From Planctomycetota bacterium (lineage in GTDB: Bacteria; Planctomycetota; UBA1135; UBA2386): a DNA stretch of 38,144 nt. A program made the position numbers and the translations under genes. The notes under the pieces were generated by a model, which ran no database searches, was not told where the DNA came from, and worked only from the letters and a program-made list of their open reading frames with translations. The DNA lies in assembly GCA_020851075.1 (NCBI GenBank), contig JADZDL010000077.1, forward strand, positions 1 through 38,144, written 5' to 3'. Shown here piece by piece: positions 22,955 through 31,223 of the stretch (position 1 is its first letter; each line of letters begins with the position of its first letter).

Positions 22955-23755
22955 TCAATTCGAGGGGTCCTGCGGGGTCGTTCTCAGGTTGATCTGCGAG
23001 GCGAGATAGCCGGCTCCGAAACCGTTGTCAATGTTGACCACGGCCGTGCCGGCAGCGCACGAATTCAGCATGGCGAGCAGCGCGGTGAGGCCACCGAACG
23101 AAGCCCCGTAGCCGACACTGGTTGGCACCGCCAGCACGGGCCGATCGAGCAGCCCGGCGAGCACCGAAGGCATGGCGCCCTCCATGCCGGCTACGGCCAC
23201 CACGACGTTGGCGCGGCGGATCTCGTCGAGGCGGGCCAGCAGGCGGTGCAGGCCGGCGACCCCGAGGTCCGTGAACTGCTCTGTGCGGTTGCCGGCGATG
23301 CGCAGGGTCACGGCGGCCTCTTCGGCCACCGGCAGGTCGGCGGTGCCGGCGCTCACGACCGCGACGAGGCCACGCTGGGGCAGGTCGGCCGGGGCCACGG
23401 TGATGCAGCGCGCGCGTTCGTGCCACTGCGCGGTGGGGGCGCAGGCCAACACGGCGGCGGCGTGGTCCGGCGTGGCGCGGGTCAGCAGCACGCGGTCGGC
23501 GCGGGAGAGGATCTCGCGCGCGATGGCGGCGGTGTCCGCTGGTGTCTTGCCTTGGCAGAACACGACCTCCGGAAAACCACAGCGGCGCGCGCGGTCGTGG
23601 TCGACGGTGGCAAAACCGAGGTCGGCGCTGGCTCGTTGCGCATGCAGTGCGTCGAGGCCGGCGAGCGCATCGTCGACCGAACGTTCGCCGCGTTGCACCT
23701 GTAGGAGCAAAGCGCGCAGCGCGTCGTCGCCAGATCCACGCGACAGCCCTTTCAT
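22955..23755 (-). CDS. larB: LarB, pyridinium-3,5-biscarboxylic acid mononucleotide synthase
   Basis: A 266-residue enzyme of nickel-pincer nucleotide (NPN) cofactor synthesis; LarB carboxylates and hydrolyses nicotinic acid adenine dinucleotide. The family N-terminus is present ([25 protein letters not shown]), followed by a PurE-like domain with [37 protein letters not shown], and the C-terminal block [13 protein letters not shown]...NIDNGFGAG. The protein ends a little after this block, as in LarB. The ATG at 23755 overlaps the tsaD stop (ATGA). larC, larE and larA are not in the window, so a complete pathway is not shown here. Confidence 0.9.
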   Translation of the reverse strand: MKGLSRGSGDDALRALLLQVQRGERSVDDALAGLDALHAQRASADLGFATVDHDRARRCGFPEVVFCQGKTPADTAAIAREILSRADRVLLTRATPDHAAAVLACAPTAQWHERARCITVAPADLPQRGLVAVVSAGTADLPVAEEAAVTLRIAGNRTEQFTDLGVAGLHRLLARLDEIRRANVVVAVAGMEGAMPSVLAGLLDRPVLAVPTSVGYGASFGGLTALLAMLNSCAAGTAVVNIDNGFGAGYLASQINLRTTPQDPSN

Positions 23756-24810
23756 CGGCGAACCTTCGCTTTGCCGCCGGCCTGCGGTGTTGCCACCGCA
23801 TCGAGGTCGAGCGGCGCGAACTGGCCTTGTCGGTACCAATGCGAACCGAGGCTCGCGATCATCGCGCCGTTGTCGGCGCACAGGCTCGGATGCGGCAGCA
23901 CGAGTTGCAGGTGCGAGAGTCTGGGGTCCTGCTGCAGCCGTTCGCGCAGGCGCGTGTTGCGCGCCACACCACCGCCGATGCATAGCGAACGTACGGGGTA
24001 ACGTTCGCTCGCGCGCGCGAGTTTGGTCACCAGCACGTCGACGGTGGCTTCCTGGTACGAACACGCGAGGTCGCGCAGTCGATCGCCAGTGGGCACTTCG
24101 GCGGGCCCTTCGGAGCCTTGCGGGCGCAGCGTGTAGAGCAGGGCGGTCTTCAGGCCCGAAAACGAGAAATCGAGCGAATCGGGCCCCAGCAGCGTGCGCG
24201 GCAGGGCCACGGCGTGTGGGTCGCCGCCGAGCGCCGTCTGCTGGATCGACGGGCCGCCCGGGTAGGGCAGGCCCAGCAGCGCCGCACCCTTGTCGAGGGC
24301 TTCGCCGGCGGCATCGTCGCGCGTCGTGCCGAGCCGTTCGGTCTGGCCTGGGCCGTGCACGAGATAGAGCGCGGTGTGGCCACCGGAAGCGACCAGGGCG
24401 AGCGCCGGCAACGGCATCGCGGGATCGGCGAGAAAACCCGTGTGCACGTGGGCCTGCACGTGGTCAATGCCGATCAGCGGTTTGCCGAAGCGCCAGCACA
24501 GCGCCTTCGCCGCGGCGAGCCCGACGAGCAGGCAGCCGATCATGCCGGGGCGGTGGGTGACGGCGATCGCGTCGAGGTCGTTGGGGGTCACGTTCGCATC
24601 GCGCAGCGCCTGCTCGACGATCGGCAGGATGCGTTCGGTGTGCGAGCGGCTCGCGACTTCGGGCACCACGCCGCGGAAGCGCGCATGCAGCTCGATCTGC
24701 GAATGCACGACGTTGCTGAGCACCTGGTGGCCATCGCGCACCACGGCCGCCGCCGTCTCATCGCACGAAGTTTCGATGCCTAGGATCAGGTCGCTCACGG
24801 GGGCGAACAT
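23752..24810 (-). CDS. tsaD: tRNA N6-adenosine threonylcarbamoyltransferase
   Basis: A 352-residue enzyme that transfers the threonylcarbamoyl group to A37 of tRNAs decoding ANN codons. All hallmarks are present: LGIETSCDETAAAV at the N-terminus, VVPEVASRSHTERILP, the metal-binding GIDHVQAH, LVASGGHTALY, the long GTTRDDAAGEALDKGAALLGLPYPGGP block and CIGGGVARNTRLRE. Length is normal. The ATG at 24810 is annotated, but a GTG at 24798 matches the family N-terminus better (MSDLILGIE) and would follow a TAGCAT box by ten bases. The gene lies 34 bp after the S41 protease and overlaps larB (ATGA). Confidence 0.96.
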   Translation of the reverse strand: MFAPVSDLILGIETSCDETAAAVVRDGHQVLSNVVHSQIELHARFRGVVPEVASRSHTERILPIVEQALRDANVTPNDLDAIAVTHRPGMIGCLLVGLAAAKALCWRFGKPLIGIDHVQAHVHTGFLADPAMPLPALALVASGGHTALYLVHGPGQTERLGTTRDDAAGEALDKGAALLGLPYPGGPSIQQTALGGDPHAVALPRTLLGPDSLDFSFSGLKTALLYTLRPQGSEGPAEVPTGDRLRDLACSYQEATVDVLVTKLARASERYPVRSLCIGGGVARNTRLRERLQQDPRLSHLQLVLPHPSLCADNGAMIASLGSHWYRQGQFAPLDLDAVATPQAGGKAKVRR

Positions 24811-24814
24811 GCTA
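24809..24814 (-). promoter_or_regulatory. Possible internal -10 box (TAGCAT) for tsaD
   Basis: On the minus strand TAGCAT overlaps the ATG at 24810 and lies ten bases before the in-frame GTG at 24798, supporting the later start and a leaderless internal transcript. Confidence 0.3.
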
Positions 24815-24844
24815 GCGCCCGGTCGGGTCGACTAGCAGTGCGGA

Positions 24845-26266
24845 CTACCTGTCCTTGGCGGGATCTGCGGGTTTGGCGGGCGGGGCGGCGACCCGCTCGC
24901 GCAGCACCTCAAGGGCCTTCTGCAGCTGGGGGTCCGTATCCGGTTGCGGCGGGGCGGGTACCACGGCTTTGTACTTGTCGACCAGGGCCTGGAAGGCGGC
25001 GCGGTGTTTGGTGGGCAATTCGAAGGCGTCGAGCCCGAGGAGCAGGGCCTGTTGCTGTTCCTTCGTCGTTTTCACGACGGCGTCGGGGAGGATGCCGCCC
25101 TGTTTCTCGGGATCCGGCGTGGCGTGGCCGTTTTCGGTCGCATTCTTGGAGTTGGCGAGCGAGTGCCCCTCGATGTTGCGGCCGCTCGGCGTGAAGTAGT
25201 GGGCCGTGGTCAGTTTGAGCCGGAACGGCAGGTCCTTCCACGTGTAGACCGTGTTGACGACGCCTTTGCCGTAGGTGCGGGTGCCGACGAGGGCGGCGCG
25301 GTGGTGGTCCTGCAGGCAGCCCGCGAACACTTCCGCGGCGCTCGCCGAGTTTTCGTTCACGAGCACGACGAGCGGCAGGTCAGGAAACTTGCAGAGCTCG
25401 CGTTTGGCTTCGTGCGACTCGAGCACTTCGTTGCGGCGTCGCGTCGAGACGATCGTGCCGGTTGGCTGGAACGTGCGCGCCATCGTCACGCAATCGTCGA
25501 GGTTGCCGCCGGGGTTGAAGCGCAGGTCGAGGATGAGGCCGCGCAGCGCTGTCTGGGCCTGCAATGATTGGGCCTGCAGACGCTCGATCGCGGCGAGCAG
25601 TTCGTCGGCGACGCCGCGATGGAAGTCGGCGACGTAGATGTAGCCGAGCCCTGCGGTTGGGTCGGCCAGGTGCGCCCACTTCACGGAGGAACGCTGCACG
25701 GAGCCGCGGTGCACGAGGAGTTCGACTTCCTGGTCGCCGCGACCGAGCCGCAATTTGACGTCGCTGTCCGCCGGCCCGCGCACGAGGTTGCGCGCCTGTT
25801 CGCTGCGCGTGGCGAGCGGCAGCGAGGCCACCGCCGTGCCGTCGACGGCAAGAATGCGGTCGCCGGGCATCACCCCGGCGCGGTCGGCGGGGCCCCCTTC
25901 GAAGGGGAACTGCACGACGAGGTCTTCGCCATACATGACCTGCAAGAGGCCGACGCCTTCGTAGCGCCCCGTACTCATTTCTTCGTATTGGGCAACCCGG
26001 CTCGGGGGGATGTACTGACTGTACTCGTCCAGCTTGCCGGCCATGGCCGAGATCGCCCGATCGAGCAGTTCCTGACCGTCCTGCTTTTCCACGTGGTTGC
26101 GCATGATCTCGTCGTAGACGAGGTCGAGCGCGCGCCGCTGGGGCATCGGAAACTCGGACTTGTTGCTCCCGCCAAGGGTGATCCCGATGGCGAACGCGGC
26201 GGCGATGAGCGCCCAGTTCGCAATCAGGAACCAGAGTGGCAGGCGCGGTTGCTGTTCCATCGTCAT
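24845..26266 (-). CDS. Carboxyl-terminal processing protease (S41 family, PDZ)
   Basis: A 473-residue membrane-anchored serine protease that should cut proteins near their C-termini outside the cytoplasmic membrane. One hydrophobic segment (about residues 9-31, LPLWFLIANWALIAAAFAIG) anchors it. A PDZ domain covers about 100-185 (GVGLLQVMYGEDLVVQFPFEG, GDRILAVDGTAV). The protease domain has the active-site NENSASAAE with Ser309 and GTRTYGKG with Lys334, exactly 25 residues apart as in E. coli Prc. The C-terminus is charged and Pro/Ala-rich. Two ATGs compete (26266 and 26260); TACGCT is adjacent to the first and six bases from the second, favouring 26260. It heads the run of tsaD, larB, carA and rluA-type genes and diverges from a response regulator. 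Confidence 0.93.
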   Translation of the reverse strand: MTMEQQPRLPLWFLIANWALIAAAFAIGITLGGSNKSEFPMPQRRALDLVYDEIMRNHVEKQDGQELLDRAISAMAGKLDEYSQYIPPSRVAQYEEMSTGRYEGVGLLQVMYGEDLVVQFPFEGGPADRAGVMPGDRILAVDGTAVASLPLATRSEQARNLVRGPADSDVKLRLGRGDQEVELLVHRGSVQRSSVKWAHLADPTAGLGYIYVADFHRGVADELLAAIERLQAQSLQAQTALRGLILDLRFNPGGNLDDCVTMARTFQPTGTIVSTRRRNEVLESHEAKRELCKFPDLPLVVLVNENSASAAEVFAGCLQDHHRAALVGTRTYGKGVVNTVYTWKDLPFRLKLTTAHYFTPSGRNIEGHSLANSKNATENGHATPDPEKQGGILPDAVVKTTKEQQQALLLGLDAFELPTKHRAAFQALVDKYKAVVPAPPQPDTDPQLQKALEVLRERVAAPPAKPADPAKDR

Positions 26267-26276
26267 AGCGTATTGT
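26267..26276. promoter_or_regulatory. Overlapping divergent -10 boxes (TACGCT minus, TATTGT plus)
   Basis: TACGCT on the minus strand (26267-26272) and CG-TATTGT on the plus strand (26271-26276) overlap in an 18-24 bp intergenic gap. They lie 0 or 6 bases and 8 bases before the two start codons. Each -35 region would have to lie inside the other gene. Confidence 0.45.
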
Positions 26277-26284
26277 CTCGGACC

Positions 26285-28171
26285 ATGGCGCGCATTCTCG
26301 TCGTTGACGACCAAGCGCAGAACTTGTCGCTGATCGAACTCTACCTGCGTGGAACTGAGTTCGAAGTCGTGACTGCTTCTGGCGGCAATGAGGCGCTCGA
26401 TCTCTGCATGCAGGAGGCATTCGCGCTGATCCTGCTCGACGTGATGATGCCGGGGCTCGATGGCTTCGAGGTTTGCCGGCGGCTCAAGAACGACCCGCGC
26501 ACGGCCTTCATCCCGGTCATTTTCCTGACTGCGCGCCTGGGCGACGAGTCGGACAAGGTGGCGGCGTACCAGTTGGGCGCCGTCGACTACATCCAGAAGC
26601 CCGTCAATCGCGAAGAGCTCGTGGCGCGCATCCGCGTGATGCTGCGCCTCGAAGAAGCGCGTTCGCGGTTGGACCGCGAGAATGCGGCGCTGCGGCAGCA
26701 GGTGGAGGAAGCCCAGTTGGCGCTGCAGGCGGCTTCGCAGCGGGTTGCCGATCTGGAGACGCTGCGGCGCGAGTTCGTGGTCGGCGATGGGCAGGGGGTG
26801 CTGCTCGTCGATGCCGAGCTGCGCGTGTTGGCGGTGGACCAGGTGGCCACGGCGGCGGTTGGTGTTCTCGCGGTTGGCGAACCATTGGCTGGGCAAGGTT
26901 GGGTGGCTGGTCGCGTGTCGCGCCTGCTCGAAGATGGGGCCAGCGCGGCCGACCTGAATCAGGTGGTCGAAAACGGGCCCGGCAAGGTCGTTCGCGTCAA
27001 TATCCACGCTCTAGGTGCTGACGGGCGCAAGCTCCTCGTGTTGCGCGATGTGACCGGGTTGCGGCAGGCGGAGCGGCGCCTGCACGATCGCGAACTGCTC
27101 GATGTGCCGGCGCTGGGGCTCGCGGCGCGCAAGACCGGCGATTCGTACTCGATGACGGACTTCGTCGGGCGCTCGTCGCGCATTCGCGATCTGGCCGAGA
27201 TGGTCGGGCGCCTGCGACACAGCCGTTCGACGGTGTTGATCTACGGCGAGAGCGGGACCGGCAAGGAGCTGGTGGCGCGTGCCTTGCACTTTGATGGCAA
27301 GAATCGCAGTGCGCCGTTCATTCCGCTGCACTGCGGGGCCATTGCTCCCGAACTCGTCGAGAGTGAGTTGTTTGGGCACGAGAAGGGTGCGTTCACCGGC
27401 GCCCAGCAGGCGCGTGATGGCCTGTTCCGGGCCGCGGATGGCGGCACGATCTTCCTGGACGAGATTGCGGAGATGTCGCTTTCTGTTCAGGTGAAGCTGC
27501 TGCGCGTCTTGCAGCGCGGTGAGATCCGGCCCGTCGGTGCCAACCAGTCGCGCATCGTCAACGTGCGCATCCTCGCCGCCACCAACCGCGATCTGCAGCA
27601 GATGGTGCGCGATGGCCGGTTCCGCGAGGATCTCTACTATCGGCTCGAGGTCGTGATGCTGCAGCTCGTGCCGTTGCGCGAGCGCATGGAGGATCTGCCG
27701 ATGCTCGTCGATCACTTCGTGCGCGCCTGCAATCGCCGGCACGACCGCCTGCATCGACCCGTGCGCGGGGTGTCGCAGGGCGCCATGTCCCATCTGCTCG
27801 CGTATCCATGGCCGGGTAACGTGCGCGAGCTCGAGAACGTCGTCGAACGGGCATTTGCGCTCGGCGTCGGGGACATCCTGCAGGCCGAGGATCTGCCCGA
27901 TTGGGTGTTGCGCGGCAAGTCTGAACTCGACGCGGGGCCGGCGGCCATGCGCCGCGTTGTGCCACCCGTCGAGTACGAAGCGGACGAGGCCAGTGCGCCG
28001 CTGCGGGTCGGTGAGTCGGTGCCCGATCTGCGCAGTTTGCGCCTGGCGGCCGAACGCGAGGCGATCTTGAAGGCGCTGCGCGAGTGTCGCGGCGACAAGC
28101 CGGCGGCGGCGAGCCAGCTCGGGCTGTCGCGCAGCACGTTCTACCGCCGCATCAAGGAACTCGGGTTGTAG
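26285..28171 (+). CDS. Sigma-54-dependent response regulator (NtrC type)
   Basis: A 628-residue transcription activator. Residues 1-120 are a receiver domain with DD at 8-9, the phospho-accepting Asp52 (LILLDVMMPGLDGFE), Thr in FLTAR and Lys in YIQKPV. A coiled coil (about 120-160) leads to a PAS-like segment (about 165-260; LLVDAELRVLAVD, LLVLRDVTGLRQAE). The AAA+ domain follows: Walker A GESGTGKE near 321-328, the sigma-54-contacting GAFTGA at 368-373, Walker B GGTIFLDEIAEM and the arginine-finger region. A Fis-type helix-turn-helix ends the protein (ASQLGLSRSTFYRRIKELG). The extra PAS-like segment is longer than in plain NtrC. Partner kinase and targets are not in the window. The ATG at 26285 follows TATTGT. 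Confidence 0.95.
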   Translation: MARILVVDDQAQNLSLIELYLRGTEFEVVTASGGNEALDLCMQEAFALILLDVMMPGLDGFEVCRRLKNDPRTAFIPVIFLTARLGDESDKVAAYQLGAVDYIQKPVNREELVARIRVMLRLEEARSRLDRENAALRQQVEEAQLALQAASQRVADLETLRREFVVGDGQGVLLVDAELRVLAVDQVATAAVGVLAVGEPLAGQGWVAGRVSRLLEDGASAADLNQVVENGPGKVVRVNIHALGADGRKLLVLRDVTGLRQAERRLHDRELLDVPALGLAARKTGDSYSMTDFVGRSSRIRDLAEMVGRLRHSRSTVLIYGESGTGKELVARALHFDGKNRSAPFIPLHCGAIAPELVESELFGHEKGAFTGAQQARDGLFRAADGGTIFLDEIAEMSLSVQVKLLRVLQRGEIRPVGANQSRIVNVRILAATNRDLQQMVRDGRFREDLYYRLEVVMLQLVPLRERMEDLPMLVDHFVRACNRRHDRLHRPVRGVSQGAMSHLLAYPWPGNVRELENVVERAFALGVGDILQAEDLPDWVLRGKSELDAGPAAMRRVVPPVEYEADEASAPLRVGESVPDLRSLRLAAEREAILKALRECRGDKPAAASQLGLSRSTFYRRIKELGL

Positions 28172-28205
28172 TCAGCGCGCCGCGGGCTTGCGTCCTCGCG
28201 CTCGG

Positions 28206-30926
28206 CTACTTCTTGCCGGCATCCGCGTCGGCGCCGCCGTTCTCGCCGTCCTTCTCCTTCGCATCGGGTTCGGGGATCTCCGGCGTGGCGCCGAGTTCGA
28301 TCTTGCAGCTGGTCTTGGCTCCCTGGCCGGTGCTGATCTCCAGTTCGGCGTGGCCCAGCAACGAGGCGTTGCCGCGCTGGTCGTCGAGGCGCAGGTTGCT
28401 CGCGTTGTTGCGGCAGAGGAACCGCGCGTCGCCGAGGGGCAGCACCAGCGACAGCCTGGTCGCCCCGAACGGCACGAGCACGCCACGGCCGGAGTCCCAT
28501 TCGTCGTTGTCGCCGATCTGGATGCCGGCCTCCTTCATGGCCTTGGTGGCGACGCGGATCTCGATGCGATCGACGGTGGCGGGTTCCTTGACGTCGTGGG
28601 CCGGCGCGAGTTCGACTTCGATACGCGCAAGGTCAATGGACAGGTCGCGCACCGCTTCGGCGCCGGTCAACACTTCGATCTTCTTCGTCTCGTGGTGGAG
28701 CAACATCTGCGTCGCCAGATCCACGACGGACAGTTGGTAGTTGCCGGGGCCGACGTGGACTTCGAACTCGCCGGTCGCGGACACAAACGAGCGTGGGCCC
28801 GGGTAGTTGGTCTGGTAGGGCGAGAAGAACACCTGCCCTTCTTCGCTGAGGACCTGGGCGATGACGACGACCTGCTCGAATGGCACCGTGGCGTGCGGGA
28901 ACGTGAGTTTGCCCCGGATCGCGCCCGGCCGATCCTCGCTGCAGTCGAAGTCGCGTTGGATGCCCGCGGCGCGCACGCGGAACGGTTCGAGTGGCACGTA
29001 GAGATCGCCACCAAGACGCGGCCGCGACGGGATCTGCAGCACGAGCAGATGGTTGTCAAGGCTGACGCCACCGAGTCGGAAGCTGCCGTCGGCCGCAACC
29101 TTGCTGGTGCGGGATGGCGCAGCCTGATTGGTGCCGTAGTAGTTGTAGAAACCGTGGTTTTGGCCGAACGTCTGCGCGGGAATGGGCGCGAGGAAGACGC
29201 GCGTGCCGTTGCCGATCGTGGTGCCGAGCACCTTGCCGGCGACGGTGGCTCCGGCGGGAACGGTGATGCTGACATCGGCTTTCTGTTCGGCGGCGCCGAG
29301 GGTGACTTCGGTTGCCGGGCCGCGCGGGCGTTTGGGATCGAGCACCGTGACATCCCAGGTGCCCTCGCCGAGACCCTTCAGGTGGAACGAACCGTCCGCC
29401 GCCGTCTGGACCCAGTCGCCTAGTGACGCCGAACCCGCTTGGAACCCACCTTGGTTGAGTTCTCGGTGCGCCTGCGCATACACGCGCGCGCCCGCCACCG
29501 GAGCCTTGGTCGCCGCGTCGCGCACGATGCCGGCCAGGGTCGCTTCGGGCTCCATTTCGAGCAGGATGGGTTCGGGCTGCTGACCCGCTTCGGGTTCCTT
29601 CCACTCCACTTCCTTGCGCGTCGCCGGAGCAAAGCCCGGGGCGATGGCTCGCAATGTGCCGGTCTGGCTATTTCCTTCACCTGGCGCGGGCACCTTACCT
29701 TCGCCGTCCTTGCCAGGCTTGCAGCTGTTCAGTTGCCAGCGCAGGATGTAATCGAGGTAGTTGGCGTCGTGGTTGGCATAGTCGTCCCAGGTCGCCGCGA
29801 CCTTGAAGGTGGCAATCGGCTTGCCGGTCTTCTTCTCCACGACGCGAACGGGAAGCTGCTGCTGTTGTTCTTCGTGCTTCTCCGTCTTCACGATGAGTTC
29901 GAGATTCTCGCGTGGCCCCGAGAACACGGCGGAGTGGGCGATGCTCGTGGAGTGTCCTTCCACGTGCTTGTGGGCCGTGATGCGCCAGCGCCCCGGATGT
30001 ACGAGGTTGTCGCGGAAACTGCCGTCAGGGCCCGTGCGGAGCTCGCGGGATTGACTCGTCATTCCACGCGTCAGTTCGTACAACACGAGCACCGTCGCCT
30101 GGTCGATGCTGCGGCCATCCGCATCGAGCACGCGGCCCTGGATCGAGCCACCAGCCCGCATCGAGACTTCGAGCGGTGTGCCCGCGGCCACGGGTTCGCG
30201 CAATTCGGCGAAGTACCCGTCCGCTTCGAAAACGAGGGATGCGCCGAGGGGCAAGGTGCAGGGCAGGTCGAAGATGCCCGACGCATTGGTCTCCGCAGTG
30301 CAGAAGAAGCCCAACTGCTCGCCGCCCGACAGACCTTCATTCTTCTCGAGCATGTCGGTGGCCACTACGCGCACTTTGGCCAGCGGCTTGCCGGCCACAT
30401 CGCGCACGCGGCCAAACAGGCGGTTTCCCGTCGTGATCACGAGGTTGCCGACTTTCGTCTCCTCGGCGTATTCGAAGGGCTTTCGGGCCGCCTCCGGCGC
30501 GATCCACGGTTGCACGTCCATCGCGGCGTACCAGGCGTTCTCGTTGTTCTGACTGTCTTCGTCACTCGCCGCGGTGGCGGCGGCGCGCGAAGACCACACG
30601 ATGTTCCTGCGCACCGCGGCCATGCCCTTCTGGGCGACGAAGAGTTCGGGGCGCTGGTCGGCCTTTGGTTCTGGCGGCTTCACCATCAGCGAGAAGCGCC
30701 CGTCCGCATCCGAGACCGCATGGGGTGTGCGCAACAGTTCTGCGGTGAGGTTCACCTTGGCGACTTCGTAGCGGATCGCCGCCCCGACGACCGGCTGACC
30801 GTCCCAGGTGATGACTCGCCCCGTCAGACGCACTTGCTGCGTGGCAGGCGCTGAGGCGGACTCCTGGCTGCGGATTGCAGTGCAGAGGCTGAGAATGATG
30901 AGGCACCGGGTGATGACGAGAATCAT
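28206..30926 (-). CDS. Secreted carboxypeptidase-regulatory-like domain protein
   Basis: A 906-residue exported protein. A signal peptide (MILVITRCLIILSLCTAIRSQ) is followed by at least six Ig/transthyretin-like CarboxypepD_reg units with G-R-V-x-D-x-x-G-x-P strands (RLTGRVITWDGQPVVGAA, RLFGRVRDVAGKPL, IQGRVLDADGRS, LAGIVRDAATKAPVAGA and others). The C-terminus is very acidic and polar (PEPDAKEKDGENGGADADAGKK). No catalytic peptidase motif was found. The ATG at 30926 gives a normal signal peptide; an ATG at 30992 would add 22 polar residues. It is similar in plan to the 815-residue protein at 18306-20753 but differs in sequence and anchoring. It converges with the response regulator gene, 34 bp apart. 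Function unknown. Confidence 0.8.
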   Translation of the reverse strand: MILVITRCLIILSLCTAIRSQESASAPATQQVRLTGRVITWDGQPVVGAAIRYEVAKVNLTAELLRTPHAVSDADGRFSLMVKPPEPKADQRPELFVAQKGMAAVRRNIVWSSRAAATAASDEDSQNNENAWYAAMDVQPWIAPEAARKPFEYAEETKVGNLVITTGNRLFGRVRDVAGKPLAKVRVVATDMLEKNEGLSGGEQLGFFCTAETNASGIFDLPCTLPLGASLVFEADGYFAELREPVAAGTPLEVSMRAGGSIQGRVLDADGRSIDQATVLVLYELTRGMTSQSRELRTGPDGSFRDNLVHPGRWRITAHKHVEGHSTSIAHSAVFSGPRENLELIVKTEKHEEQQQQLPVRVVEKKTGKPIATFKVAATWDDYANHDANYLDYILRWQLNSCKPGKDGEGKVPAPGEGNSQTGTLRAIAPGFAPATRKEVEWKEPEAGQQPEPILLEMEPEATLAGIVRDAATKAPVAGARVYAQAHRELNQGGFQAGSASLGDWVQTAADGSFHLKGLGEGTWDVTVLDPKRPRGPATEVTLGAAEQKADVSITVPAGATVAGKVLGTTIGNGTRVFLAPIPAQTFGQNHGFYNYYGTNQAAPSRTSKVAADGSFRLGGVSLDNHLLVLQIPSRPRLGGDLYVPLEPFRVRAAGIQRDFDCSEDRPGAIRGKLTFPHATVPFEQVVVIAQVLSEEGQVFFSPYQTNYPGPRSFVSATGEFEVHVGPGNYQLSVVDLATQMLLHHETKKIEVLTGAEAVRDLSIDLARIEVELAPAHDVKEPATVDRIEIRVATKAMKEAGIQIGDNDEWDSGRGVLVPFGATRLSLVLPLGDARFLCRNNASNLRLDDQRGNASLLGHAELEISTGQGAKTSCKIELGATPEIPEPDAKEKDGENGGADADAGKK

Positions 30927-31073
30927 TTTGGGGCGAACGACATTGTTGCGGATTGCCGTATGCGGCGTTCGGTCGACATTGCTTGAAGCCATGGTATCGA
31001 CACCTTGCCGCGGTGTCTCGGCGCGTGATCGTCGTGTGCGCCAAGATGGTGGAATGGGGCGCTAGCATCCCCT

Positions 31074-31101
31074 TTGCCGTTGGTACGCATGACGCTATGA
31101 T
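31074..31101 (+). promoter_or_regulatory. Sigma-70-like promoter (TTGCCG - 16 bp - TATGAT)
   Basis: TTGCCG (31074-31079) and TATGAT (31096-31101) are 16 bp apart and point to the gene at 31211, leaving a leader of about 100 nt. It is the best two-box promoter seen in the window. Confidence 0.45.
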
Positions 31102-31194
31102 CGCGCGCGTCGGGATCGAGTCGCCATCGCCCCACCAAGACATCTGACTCGCGGCCTGCAATCCCTCGCAATACCTCCTTTGTCCCTGCAACCG

Positions 31195-31223
31195 TGATCT
31201 CTACCAATCCATGATCTCTACCA
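31195..31223 (+). repeat. 12-bp direct repeat around the start codon
   Basis: The same 12 bases occur at 31195-31206 and 31212-31223, offset by 17 bp, with the second copy overlapping the ATG at 31211. It may be a small duplication that moved the start codon. Confidence 0.6.

Noticed and set aside
25568..26284. N-terminal extension of the response regulator
   Set aside because: It is antisense to the S41 protease; the receiver domain starts exactly at the ATG at 26285.
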